From: Longimicrobium sp.
Lineage (GTDB): Bacteria > Gemmatimonadota > Gemmatimonadetes > Longimicrobiales > Longimicrobiaceae
Direction of reading: 5' to 3'
DNA length: 64,000 nt
Assembly: GCA_036389135.1 (NCBI GenBank)
Contig: DASVQP010000001.1
Location: forward strand, 124,001-188,000
Of this stretch, positions 8,363 through 15,892 are shown piece after piece (the stretch's first letter is position 1; each line of letters starts with the position of its first letter). The notes beneath the pieces are model-generated. The model was given only the letters and a program-made list of their open reading frames with translations. It was not told the origin of the DNA and did not search any database. Both the position numbers and the translations under genes were made by a program.

Positions 8363-8958
8363 GCGAAGCGGCGCGCGTCGATGACGGTGCCGTTGACCTC
8401 GTCGTGGACGCTGCTGAGGTACGCCCTCGCCACCACCGCCGCGGGGAGGCCGCCCGACGGGTCCTGCCCCATCTGCACCAGCGTCTCGCTCACCCACGGC
8501 GGGCTCACGGTGTTGACGCGGATGCCGCGCGGAGCCTCCAGCGCGGCGGCGCGCGCGAACGCCTCTACCCCCGCGTTCACCAGGCTGATGGCCGCGCTAC
8601 CGGGGATCGGCACCTGGCTCAGGACGCCGCTGGTGAGGGTGATGGAGCCGCCGTCGCGGACGTGCTCCATCCCCAGACGCACCAGGTTGACCTGCCCCAT
8701 CAGCTTGTTCGCCAGGCTGAAGGCGAAGTCGTCGTCGCTCAGCTCCGCCAGCGGGTTGAAGCGCGCGCTCCCCGCGCACGACACCACCGCGTCCACCTGG
8801 CCGATGCCCGCAAAGAGCTCGCGGATCGACTCGGGGCGCGAGATGTCGGCCCGCACGTCGCCGCTGCTGCTTCCCACGCGGATGACCTCGTGCCCGCCCA
8901 GCGCATCCGCCACCGCGCTCCCGATGGTCCCCGTCGCGCCGATCACCATCACTCTCAT
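8359..8958 (-). CDS. Short-chain dehydrogenase/reductase
   Basis: The 199-residue Rossmann protein starts MRVMVIGATGTIGSAVADAL (nucleotide-binding GxxGxxG) and carries VSCAGSARFNP in place of the NNAG motif. The usual active-site YxxxK is not present: the corresponding region reads IPGSAAISLVNAGVEAF, so catalysis by the classic Tyr-Lys pair is doubtful. Several small SDRs share this pattern. A strong ribosome site (gaggtggg) precedes ATG 8958. The stop overlaps the start of the flavin monooxygenase, making a two-gene operon. Confidence 0.9.
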   Translation of the reverse strand: MRVMVIGATGTIGSAVADALGGHEVIRVGSSSGDVRADISRPESIRELFAGIGQVDAVVSCAGSARFNPLAELSDDDFAFSLANKLMGQVNLVRLGMEHVRDGGSITLTSGVLSQVPIPGSAAISLVNAGVEAFARAAALEAPRGIRVNTVSPPWVSETLVQMGQDPSGGLPAAVVARAYLSSVHDEVNGTVIDARRFA

Positions 8959-9028
8959 CTTCCCACCTCGTTCCGGAATGGACTTCGACCGTGTGCAGCA
9001 CGATGCCGCCGCGTTGTCGCGGGGGCAA

Positions 9029-9104
9029 GGCCGGCTCCCACCCCGCCGTCCTGAAGCGCCGTGCCGCCATCGCCGACAACTCCGAAATGAATGGGGAGCC
9101 GGCC
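9029..9104. repeat. Isolated GC inverted repeat upstream of the SDR gene
   Basis: An 11-bp perfect pair (ggccggctccc 9029-9039, gggagccggcc 9094-9104) encloses 54 nt. The 383 bp between the SDR start and the lipoprotein at 9342 contain no gene that I can support. Confidence 0.5.
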
Positions 9105-9151
9105 AAATCGCAAGCACCGGCACGCGCGCCCTGTGCACACTTAAAGTCGGT

Positions 9152-9169
9152 AATTGCGAGATAGCAATT
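9152..9169. promoter_or_regulatory. Possible operator, AATTGC-N6-GCAATT
   Basis: A perfect 6-bp dyad with a 6-nt spacer lies in an AT-rich patch (9130-9182) within otherwise GC-rich DNA, midway between the minus-strand SDR operon and the plus-strand lipoprotein. The form fits a dimeric repressor site, but no regulator gene is adjacent. Confidence 0.3.
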
Positions 9170-9341
9170 TCTCACATACATTGAGCGCACGAGAGTCTGA
9201 TCGACCGCTCGCACGGGACCCGACCGGCGATATCCGTCCGATGGGCGACGTCACACACGAGCAGGTCCTGGGCATCCATTGGACGATCGGGACCCGCCAT
9301 CCGGGCGGGTCCGGCTGCTACTCCGCTCGTTGGAGGACGTA

Positions 9342-9785
9342 ATGTTTCTCAAGCGGTATCTGTCCCCGCTCTTCGTCTGTGCGTTGCTGGCGGGCTGCAC
9401 GGATTCGCCCGGGATCACCGCTCCGGAGCGCCGCTCATCGGTCGCGACGAGCTACGACGTGGCGATGACGGGCCCCACGTACGCGTACGATGAGTCGTAC
9501 ACGGTGACCGCGGAGGGGACCCCCGCCGGCAGCTACCACTACACGTGGACGTACTCGGACTGCTACGTCAGCGAGCCGGGATGCAACAACGGCTTCGTGG
9601 AGATCCAGAGCGGGTGGGACGTCACCTCGACGTCCAACTACATGCCCGCATGGGGGGTCAACCAGAAGTACCGCGTCGACCTGCGGGCGAGCGAAAGCGG
9701 GCCCATCCTCGCCTCCGGCTGGGTGATCGTGCACGGTGCGGCGGAGGCGAACCCGAACCCGACCTGCACCGGGATCGTCTGCTAG
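9342..9785 (+). CDS. Small secreted lipoprotein of unknown function
   Basis: The 147-residue protein has a clean lipoprotein signal (SPLFVCALLAGC, lipid cysteine near residue 19) and a strong ribosome site (ggagg 9332-9336) ahead of ATG 9342. The mature part is Tyr/Thr/Trp-rich and probably all-beta (YHYTWTYSDCYVSEPGC, then WVIVHG), with a Cys pair in YSDCYVSEPGC and another in TCTGIVC at the very end, suggesting disulphides. I do not recognise the family; an immunoglobulin-like fold is a guess. It stands alone, closed by a long hairpin. Confidence 0.85.
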   Translation: MFLKRYLSPLFVCALLAGCTDSPGITAPERRSSVATSYDVAMTGPTYAYDESYTVTAEGTPAGSYHYTWTYSDCYVSEPGCNNGFVEIQSGWDVTSTSNYMPAWGVNQKYRVDLRASESGPILASGWVIVHGAAEANPNPTCTGIVC

Positions 9786-9806
9786 CGTAGCGGAGGACGG
9801 AGAACA

Positions 9807-9848
9807 CGGCGGAGGCCGGGAGATCACCTGATCTCCCGGCCTCCGCCG
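9807..9848. terminator. Long hairpin between convergent genes
   Basis: A 20-bp perfect stem (9807-9826 with 9829-9848; core ggaggccgggagatca) has a minimal centre. There is no T-tract on either side, so if it stops transcription it works without the standard uridine run. It is shared by the convergent lipoprotein (9342, +) and DUF4349 (9869, -) genes. Confidence 0.6.
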
Positions 9849-9868
9849 CGTCGCGCCCGTTCGTGTGC

Positions 9869-10843
9869 CTAGCGACCGCTCGGCGCGGGCGGATCCGTAG
9901 GCTGGCGCGCTGGCGGCGTGCCTCCCCCCGGCCCAGAGCGCCTCCGGCGAAGGCGGCGCACCGCCCATACGAGCACGGCCACGATCAGCCCCAGCGGCAC
10001 CAGGAAGCCCAGCGACGCGATCAGGCCCGCCGTGAAGCCGATGAAGTTGCGCCACGCGTCGCGGAACGCCTCGCGAATGGGGCGGGCGCGGGGATGGTCG
10101 CCGATCAGGGCGCGGGGCTCGTGCACCGTCACGTTCAGCGTGCTCACCGCCGCGCGCGAGCGGAGGAAGCGGAGGCGCCCCTCCTGCGTGTCGATCTCCT
10201 GGCGGACGCGGGCCAGCTCGCGCTCCACCGCCAGCACGTCTTCCAGCTTGCCGGTGCGCGTGGCGAGGAGGCCCAGCAGCCGCTCCTCCAGCCGCCGCGC
10301 GTTGGCCGTGCGGGCGGAGAGGTCCACGTACTCCTCGCCCACGTCTTCCGCGTGCACCTGCACGCTCTCCACCTTGCCGAGCGGGCGCAGTCCGTTGACC
10401 GCCTGGTCGAAGCGCGCGGCGGGGATCTTGACCTCCAGCGTGGCGGACCTCGTCGCCTGCTCGCCACCGCTGACGGAGGTGTTCCCCACGTAGCCGCCGA
10501 GCCGCTGCGCCAGCTCCTGCACCCGCGCCACCGCCAGCTCCACCGAGTCCACCTCCACAGACGCGTTCCCCGTGCGGATCAGCATGCTCGGGGCGACGCT
10601 GGCGGAATCAGCCAGGGCGGGGGGGCGCGGGGGCGAGATCGCCAACGCCGCCGGCTGTCCCACGTTGTCACCGCCGCTCTCCTGCCGGTCTCGGGGTGCG
10701 GAGGTCGCCACGCCCTCGTTTCGCATCGGGGGCGAAGCCGCGCGGTCCACCTGCCATGTGTCGGTGGCGGATGTGGCCTCTCCGCTCGTCTCGCCCGAGC
10801 AGGCGGCGAAGGCCAGAAGTGCAAGGATGATGACGGGCTTCAT
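9869..10843 (-). CDS. DUF4349 domain lipoprotein
   Basis: The 324-residue product starts at ATG 10843, giving MKPVIILALLAFAACSG with a lipobox at FAAC; the longer open frame lacks a signal. The central DUF4349 domain (about 100-270) includes GNASVEVDSVELAVARVQEL, ATLEVKIPAARFDQAV and a coiled-coil-prone stretch (LLATRTGKLEDVLAVERELARVRQEI). A C-terminal membrane helix (FIGFTAGLIASLGFLVPLGL) is followed by an Arg- and Pro-rich tail. DUF4349 proteins are envelope proteins of unknown function. Having both a lipid anchor and a C-terminal helix suggests it lies in the inner membrane. Confidence 0.92.
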   Translation of the reverse strand: MKPVIILALLAFAACSGETSGEATSATDTWQVDRAASPPMRNEGVATSAPRDRQESGGDNVGQPAALAISPPRPPALADSASVAPSMLIRTGNASVEVDSVELAVARVQELAQRLGGYVGNTSVSGGEQATRSATLEVKIPAARFDQAVNGLRPLGKVESVQVHAEDVGEEYVDLSARTANARRLEERLLGLLATRTGKLEDVLAVERELARVRQEIDTQEGRLRFLRSRAAVSTLNVTVHEPRALIGDHPRARPIREAFRDAWRNFIGFTAGLIASLGFLVPLGLIVAVLVWAVRRLRRRRSGPGGGTPPARQPTDPPAPSGR

Positions 10844-11115
10844 GGAGTCTCGTAGGGCGAGAGAAGGGGAGCGCGGTCCGGAGTACGCGTGAGGCAGCGG
10901 CCGTGCCGTTGTGTGCTCGATCGCAACTGATTGTGAGGCAGCGGTTTGGATGATGCGCGCCACCGCACCTCGTTGTTCGGCGGTCGTCCGCTGGGCACCG
11001 GGCGGCGTTCAGTGAACGCGGTCCGTACGCCGGTTCTGACGGCGCGGGGTGGTTTGACGCGGGGGGCGCCGGCGTCTAGGATAGGGAAAACACTCCCCCG
11101 AACCGACTTCCCGAG

Positions 11116-12345
11116 ATGCGCCGCACCGCGCTCGCCCTCCTCCCCCTCGCCGCCGCGTGCGCCGCGCCGCGGCCGGCGGTCGTGCCCACCCCCACGCCCG
11201 TGCTCGCGCCGGTGGCGGTGCTGACGCCGGCCCCGCCGGGCCAGGTGGGGATGCTGGCCACGCTCCCTGCGCGGCTCGACTCCATCGCCAACGAGGCCAT
11301 CGCCAACGGGGCGGCGCCGGCCATCGCGGTGGCGGTGGGGCGGCACGGGCGGCTGGTGCACATGGCGTCGTACGGCCGCATCGACCGGCCGGAGGGCTCG
11401 CCCGCGGTGGACGACAGCACGCTCTTCGACCTGGCGTCGCTCACCAAGGTGGTCGCGACCACCACCGTCGCCATGCGGCTGGAGCAGGACTCGCTGCTGG
11501 ACCTGGACCGCACGGTAGCCTCGTACCTCCCGGAGTTCAACGATTCCGCCAAGGCGGGGATCACGGTGAGGATGCTGGTGGCGCACAACGGCGGCCTGGA
11601 GGCCGGGGCGCCGCTGCACCGCCAGTTCCGCGGGCGCGAGGCGTTCCTCCAGCAGATCAGCCAGCGCCCGCTGCGCTTCACCCCCGGCACGCGCACCACC
11701 TACAGCGACTGGGACATGGTGCTGGCGGGCTTCATCATCGAGCGCCTGACCGGCAAGACGCTGGACGTGATCGCGGACGAGCAGCTCTTTCGCCCGCTGG
11801 GGATGCGCGAGACCCGCTGGAACCCCGGCGCCGCGCTCCGCCCGCGCACGGCGGCGACCGAGGTGGCGGCCGACCGCGGCGGGCTCATCTGGGGCGAGGT
11901 GCACGACGCCAACGCCTGGGCCATCGGTGGGGTGGCGGGGCACGCGGGGCTCTTCAGCAGCGTGCGCGACATGGCCGTCTTCGCCCAGATGCTGCTGAAC
12001 GGCGGCGAGTACAACGGCGTGCGCATCCTTCGCCCGCAGACGGTGGCGCGCTGGACGGCGCCGCAGGGGCGCGGCGCGAGCCGCGCGCTGGGGTGGGACA
12101 CGCCCTCCGAACGGTCCAGCGCGGGACGCTACTTCGGGCCGCGCTCCTTCGGCCACACGGGGTACACGGGCACCTCGCTCTGGATCGATCCGGAGCGCGG
12201 GCTCTTCGTCATCATCCTCACCAACCGCGTGAACCCGACCGCCGAGAACCAGAAGCACGTCCCCCTGCGCCGCGCCATCGCGGACGTGGTGCAGGAGGCG
12301 ATCACCGACGCGCCGCTGGTGGATTGGGAGGCCAGGCGGCAGTAG
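11116..12345 (+). CDS. Serine hydrolase, class C beta-lactamase family, lipoprotein
   Basis: The 409-residue protein belongs to the AmpC/esterase/D-Ala carboxypeptidase family. The catalytic SxxK is SLTK (in DLASLTKVVATTT, about residue 113), the Tyr motif is YSD (about 195), and the third motif is HTG (in GHTGYTG, about 350). The N-terminus, MRRTALALLPLAAACAAP, is a lipoprotein signal. Such secreted members usually act as esterases or peptidases rather than on beta-lactams, but this cannot be decided by sequence alone. No good ribosome site is seen upstream. About 430 bp of repeat-rich DNA follow. Confidence 0.92.
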   Translation: MRRTALALLPLAAACAAPRPAVVPTPTPVLAPVAVLTPAPPGQVGMLATLPARLDSIANEAIANGAAPAIAVAVGRHGRLVHMASYGRIDRPEGSPAVDDSTLFDLASLTKVVATTTVAMRLEQDSLLDLDRTVASYLPEFNDSAKAGITVRMLVAHNGGLEAGAPLHRQFRGREAFLQQISQRPLRFTPGTRTTYSDWDMVLAGFIIERLTGKTLDVIADEQLFRPLGMRETRWNPGAALRPRTAATEVAADRGGLIWGEVHDANAWAIGGVAGHAGLFSSVRDMAVFAQMLLNGGEYNGVRILRPQTVARWTAPQGRGASRALGWDTPSERSSAGRYFGPRSFGHTGYTGTSLWIDPERGLFVIILTNRVNPTAENQKHVPLRRAIADVVQEAITDAPLVDWEARRQ

Positions 12346-12407
12346 GGGAATGGGGAATGGGAACAGCAGGGGACAGGCGGGGGCCGCGGTATTATCCCCA
12401 ACCCTCT

Positions 12408-12601
12408 GTCATCCTGAGCGACGCGCCTCTCCATCCTTTCCTGTGCTCCAATCTTTGGCGCGGAGCGAAGGATCTACTGCGCTTGGCGAGGGGTCCGTAG
12501 CGACGTGCCGTCCTCTTGCCTCGCCGGCTAGATCCTTCGGGGCGCCGCAGGAGTGCGGCGTGCACCGCGGCGCTGGGAGCAGGCGGCTTCCTCAGGATGA
12601 C
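12408..12601. repeat. gtcatcctgag-type inverted repeat element
   Basis: The element is framed by gtcatcctgag (12408-12418) and its exact reverse complement ctcaggatgac (12591-12601). The inner part holds ggatctactgcgc on the left and agatccttcgg on the right. Elements with these end words are common as dispersed intergenic repeats in several bacterial phyla; there is one copy in this window. A short ggggaat run (12344-12362) lies just upstream. Confidence 0.75.
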
Positions 12602-12626
12602 AAGATGGGGACAGGTGTACCGAGAG

Positions 12627-12666
12627 GCACTTGGCACTTAGCACTTAGCACTTAGCACTTAGCACT
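12627..12666. repeat. 7-bp tandem repeat gcactta
   Basis: There are about 5.7 units of gcactta (the first unit reads gcacttg), between the gtcatcctgag element and the NagB-PIG-L gene. It is a potential length-variable tract 110 bp before the start codon. Confidence 0.85.
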
Positions 12667-12775
12667 GTTTTACATCGTTTGTCCTTGCGCTGGACCCCGC
12701 CCGGTGCTAGAAAAGGGGCTTGCGTGGCGCGCGGAGGGCGCCCACACCAAACCAGCAAACCCCGAACGAGGTGGC

Positions 12776-14728
12776 ATGGCGCAGACCCGTGAGCGCGTCC
12801 CCGTCGTCATCGTAGAGTACGACCAGATCGCCAACACCATCGCGCGGCGCATCGCGGAGATCGTCCGCGAGCGCAACGCCCAGGGGCGACCCGCGGTACT
12901 GGGGCTCGCCACCGGGAGCACGCCCATCGGCATCTACCGCGAGCTGATCCGGCTGCACAGGGAGGAAGGGCTCGACTTCTCCAACGTCGTCTCCTTCAAC
13001 CTGGACGAGTACTACCCCATGGAGCCGGAGAGCATCCACAGCTACCACCGGTACATGCGGGAGAACCTCTTCGACCACATCAACATCCCGCAGGGGAACG
13101 CCCACCTCCCGCCCGGCAACATCGAGCGCGTGCGGGTGGAGGAGGCGTGCGAGGAGTACGAGGACGCCATCCGCGCGGCGGGCGGCATCGACTTCCAGAT
13201 CCTGGGGATCGGCAAGACGGGGCACATCGGCTTCAACGAGCCGGGGTCGGGGGTAAACAGCCGCACCCGGCTGATCGCGCTGGACACCGTCACCCGGCGC
13301 GACGCCGCGGCCGACTTCTTTGGCGAGGACAACGTCCCCACCGAGGCGGTGACGATGGGCGTGGCCTCCATTCTGGACGCGCGCGAGATCGCGCTGGTGG
13401 CCACCGGCGAGCACAAGGCCGCCATCGTGCGGCGCTCGGTGGAGGGGGAGCCGGACCCGGACGTGGCCGCCACGTATCTGCAGGACCATCCCAACGCCAC
13501 CTTTTACCTGGACCCCGCCGCCGCCGCCGAGCTCACGCGCATCAAGACGCCGTGGGTGGTGGGCGAGGTGACGTGGACGCGCAAGCTGGAGATAGAGGCG
13601 GTGATCTGGCTCAGCCAGACCACGGGGAAGAGCATCCTGAAGCTGGACCCGGAGGACTACCGCGAGAACCACCTGAGCGCGCTGCTGGCGCGCTACGGAT
13701 CGGCCGGGCCGCTGAACGGCGAGGTGTTCAACGCGCTGATCTCCAAGATCCGCGGGCGCAGCAAGCTGCCGCAGGGGAAGCGCATCATCGTCTTCAGCCC
13801 GCACCCGGACGACGACGTCATCTCGATGGGCGGCATCCTCAACAAGCTGCACCAGAACGAAAACGACATCGTCGTGGCGTACCAGACGTCGGGCAACATC
13901 GCCGTCTTCGACCACGAGGTGCGCCGCTACCTGGACTTCCTGCAGCGCTTCGGCAGCGACTTCGCCAACGGCGGGGAGCTGCTCGACCTCACGCGGCGCA
14001 TGGAGTCGTTCCTCGACTCCAAGCACCCGGGGCAGGTGGACATCCCCGAGGTGCAGACGATCAAGCAGCGCATTCGCGAGGCCGAGGCCGTCTCCGGCAT
14101 CGAGACGTTCGGGATGACGCGCGACCAGGCGTGCTTCCTCAAGCTCCCGTTCTACCAGACGGGGAAGGTGCGCAAGGACCCCATCGGCCCGGAGGACGTG
14201 GCCATCGTCCTGCGCCTGCTGGAGGAGCAGCGGCCGGAGCTGATCTACGTGGCCGGCGACCTTTCCGATCCGCACGGCACCCACCGCATGTGCCTGGAGG
14301 CGGTGGAGCGCGCCCTGCAGCAGTACAGCGGCGAGCAGCCCGAGGTGTGGTACTACCGCGGCGCATGGCAGGAGTGGAGCGTGAGCGACGCGGACATCCT
14401 GGTGCCGCTCAGCGAAGAGGAGCTGCGCACCAAGATCCTGGCCATCTACAAGCACCAGAGCCAGAAGGACAAGGCGCCGTTCCCCGGCCAGGACGAGCGC
14501 GAGTTCTGGCAGCGGGTGGAGGAGCGCAACACCGGTACGGCGCGCATCGTGGACCAGCTCGGCCTTCCGGAATACTTCGCGATGGAGGCGTACGTGGTGC
14601 GCAAGAACGGCCAGCCGGTGGAGCAGGAGACGATCTCCACCAGCGGGCTGGCCCGTCCGCCTCGCCACCGCCGCGCGACGGACGTACCCGGTGCGCGCGG
14701 GGTCGAGCTGGCCGGCGCCGCGGGCTGA
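12776..14728 (+). CDS. nagB: Glucosamine-6-phosphate deaminase fused to a PIG-L deacetylase domain
   Basis: This 650-residue two-domain protein has an N-terminal NagB-type isomerase/deaminase at about 10-270, with LATGSTPIGIYRELI, FNLDEYYPM and GIGKTGHIGFNEPG, which carry the phosphate-binding and catalytic residues for converting glucosamine-6-P to fructose-6-P and ammonia. The C-terminal PIG-L/LmbE domain, from about 335, has FSPHPDDDVISMGG (the zinc-binding His-Pro-Asp-Asp) and DPHGTHRMC. PIG-L enzymes remove N-acetyl groups from GlcNAc derivatives, so the fusion could deacetylate and then deaminate amino sugars. Similar fusions are known among Bacteroidota NagB proteins. The start is ATG 12776, after gagg. 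A GlcNAc-kinase-like gene follows 3 bp later. Confidence 0.94.
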   Translation: MAQTRERVPVVIVEYDQIANTIARRIAEIVRERNAQGRPAVLGLATGSTPIGIYRELIRLHREEGLDFSNVVSFNLDEYYPMEPESIHSYHRYMRENLFDHINIPQGNAHLPPGNIERVRVEEACEEYEDAIRAAGGIDFQILGIGKTGHIGFNEPGSGVNSRTRLIALDTVTRRDAAADFFGEDNVPTEAVTMGVASILDAREIALVATGEHKAAIVRRSVEGEPDPDVAATYLQDHPNATFYLDPAAAAELTRIKTPWVVGEVTWTRKLEIEAVIWLSQTTGKSILKLDPEDYRENHLSALLARYGSAGPLNGEVFNALISKIRGRSKLPQGKRIIVFSPHPDDDVISMGGILNKLHQNENDIVVAYQTSGNIAVFDHEVRRYLDFLQRFGSDFANGGELLDLTRRMESFLDSKHPGQVDIPEVQTIKQRIREAEAVSGIETFGMTRDQACFLKLPFYQTGKVRKDPIGPEDVAIVLRLLEEQRPELIYVAGDLSDPHGTHRMCLEAVERALQQYSGEQPEVWYYRGAWQEWSVSDADILVPLSEEELRTKILAIYKHQSQKDKAPFPGQDEREFWQRVEERNTGTARIVDQLGLPEYFAMEAYVVRKNGQPVEQETISTSGLARPPRHRRATDVPGARGVELAGAAG

Positions 14729-14731
14729 ACG

Positions 14732-15646
14732 GTGGAGACCTTTGCGGGGGTGGACGGCGGCGGCACCCGCACCACGCTGGTGCTGGCCGACGGTTCCGGG
14801 CGCGAGATCCTGAGGCGGGTGGGGGGCGCGGGGCTGGTGGACCCGCGCGACCCACTCGCCAGCGCCGCGCTGGTGGCCGACCTGGTGCGCGGCGCCATGG
14901 CGGAGGCGGGGCTCTCGCAGGCCCCCGCCGCCCTCTGCGCCGGACTGGCCGGCGTGGGGAACGAGACGGAGCGCCTCGCCGTGGAGAACGCCCTCGCCGC
15001 CGAAGGGGTGGCGGGGCGCGTGAGGATCGTGACGGACGGGGAGATCGCGCTGGAGGGCGCCCTCGGCGGCGGGGCGGGCGTGCTGATCATCGCCGGCACC
15101 GGCTCCGTGGCCTTCGGGCGCGCGGAGGACGGGCGGGTGGAGCGGTGCGGCGGGTGGGGGATGTTCGTGGGCGACGAGGGGAGCGGGTACTCGATCGGCC
15201 GCTCCGGCATCATCGCCGCCCTGCGCGCGGCGGACGGGCGCGGGCCCGCCACCACCCTCCTCGCCGAGCTGATGGCGGAGATGGGGGTGGACACCGCCAG
15301 CGGGATTCCGCCGTGGGTGGGGCGCGCGGCCAAGGGCGACATCGCCGCGCTCTCCCGCCACGTCGCCGCCGCCGCCGACGCGGGCGACGGCGTGGCGCTG
15401 GACGTGCTGCGCCGCGAGGCGGGGGAGCTGGCGCTGCACCCGCGCGCCCTGGCCGAGGTGCTGGGCCCCTGGACGGCACCCGTGTCGGTCGTCTTCCACG
15501 GCGGCGTCCTCTCCTCGCCCCTGTACGCGCGCCTGGTGACGGAGGCGCTCGCGGGCGGCCCGCAGGAGCTCCGCGTGCGCCCGCCCGTCGCCGATGCGGT
15601 CGCCGGGGCGCTGGCGCTGGCGATGGGCCCTCACCCGGCGGCCTGA
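14732..15646 (+). CDS. BadF/BcrA-type ATPase, probable N-acetylglucosamine kinase
   Basis: The 304-residue protein has the ASKHA fold of the BadF/BadG/BcrA/BcrD family that includes GlcNAc kinase: VDGGGTRTTLVLAD is phosphate loop 1, LAGVGNETER lies in the middle, and IIAGTGSVAFG is phosphate loop 2, followed by GWGMFVGDEGSGYSIGR. It starts at GTG 14732, 3 bp after the NagB-PIG-L stop, so the two form an operon and GlcNAc to GlcNAc-6-P is the natural reaction. The last codons (PHPAA and TGA) lie inside a dispersed repeat shared with 38973-39034, so the C-terminus has been remodelled by repeat DNA. Confidence 0.9.
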   Translation: METFAGVDGGGTRTTLVLADGSGREILRRVGGAGLVDPRDPLASAALVADLVRGAMAEAGLSQAPAALCAGLAGVGNETERLAVENALAAEGVAGRVRIVTDGEIALEGALGGGAGVLIIAGTGSVAFGRAEDGRVERCGGWGMFVGDEGSGYSIGRSGIIAALRAADGRGPATTLLAELMAEMGVDTASGIPPWVGRAAKGDIAALSRHVAAAADAGDGVALDVLRREAGELALHPRALAEVLGPWTAPVSVVFHGGVLSSPLYARLVTEALAGGPQELRVRPPVADAVAGALALAMGPHPAA

Positions 15647-15685
15647 CAGCCGCCACCCTCTCCCACAAACCGCCGTGGGAGAGGG
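15625..15685. repeat. Double-hairpin repeat overlapping a gene end, copy 1
   Basis: The sequence gggccctcacccggcggcc... through ccctctcccac and gtgggagaggg (stem 15656-15666 with 15675-15685) is nearly identical to 38973-39034. The first 22 nt, with a small hairpin around the stop codon, are coding here. Confidence 0.85.
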
Positions 15686-15727
15686 GGCAACACCGGCGCG
15701 GACGGCAGGCGCCGGTGCGGGGGCTGG

Positions 15728-15860
15728 CACGGGCGGCCACGTGGGGCCGCCCCTACCGGATCCGTGCGCAAACGAGCGGATGCCCGCGCCCGCCCCTCCC
15801 CAGGTTGTTTTGGGGGTGGGGCAGCGAGGAACGAGCGGGGTGGGGGCCCGCGCGACGCCC
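15728..15860. repeat. GC hairpin repeats before the D-aminoacylase gene
   Basis: Two modules are seen: ggcacgggcggccacgtggg with its ccgcccctac partner (about 15728-15757), and a cctccccaggttgtttt...ggggtgggg hairpin followed by cagcgaggaacgagcggg (about 15797-15850). Both modules recur at other intergenic sites in the window. Confidence 0.8.
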
Positions 15861-15892
15861 GCTCCCGATCCCCAACCATCCCACCACATCTC

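Noticed and set aside
9807-9848. Small RNA gene
   Set aside because: A simple long hairpin between convergent genes is more economically read as a terminator.
11116-12345. Beta-lactamase conferring resistance
   Set aside because: SxxK, YxD and HxG motifs fit secreted esterases or peptidases of the class C fold; a resistance function is not supported.
12627-12666. Repeated gcactta units as a CRISPR-like array
   Set aside because: Pure 7-bp tandem repeats with no spacers.
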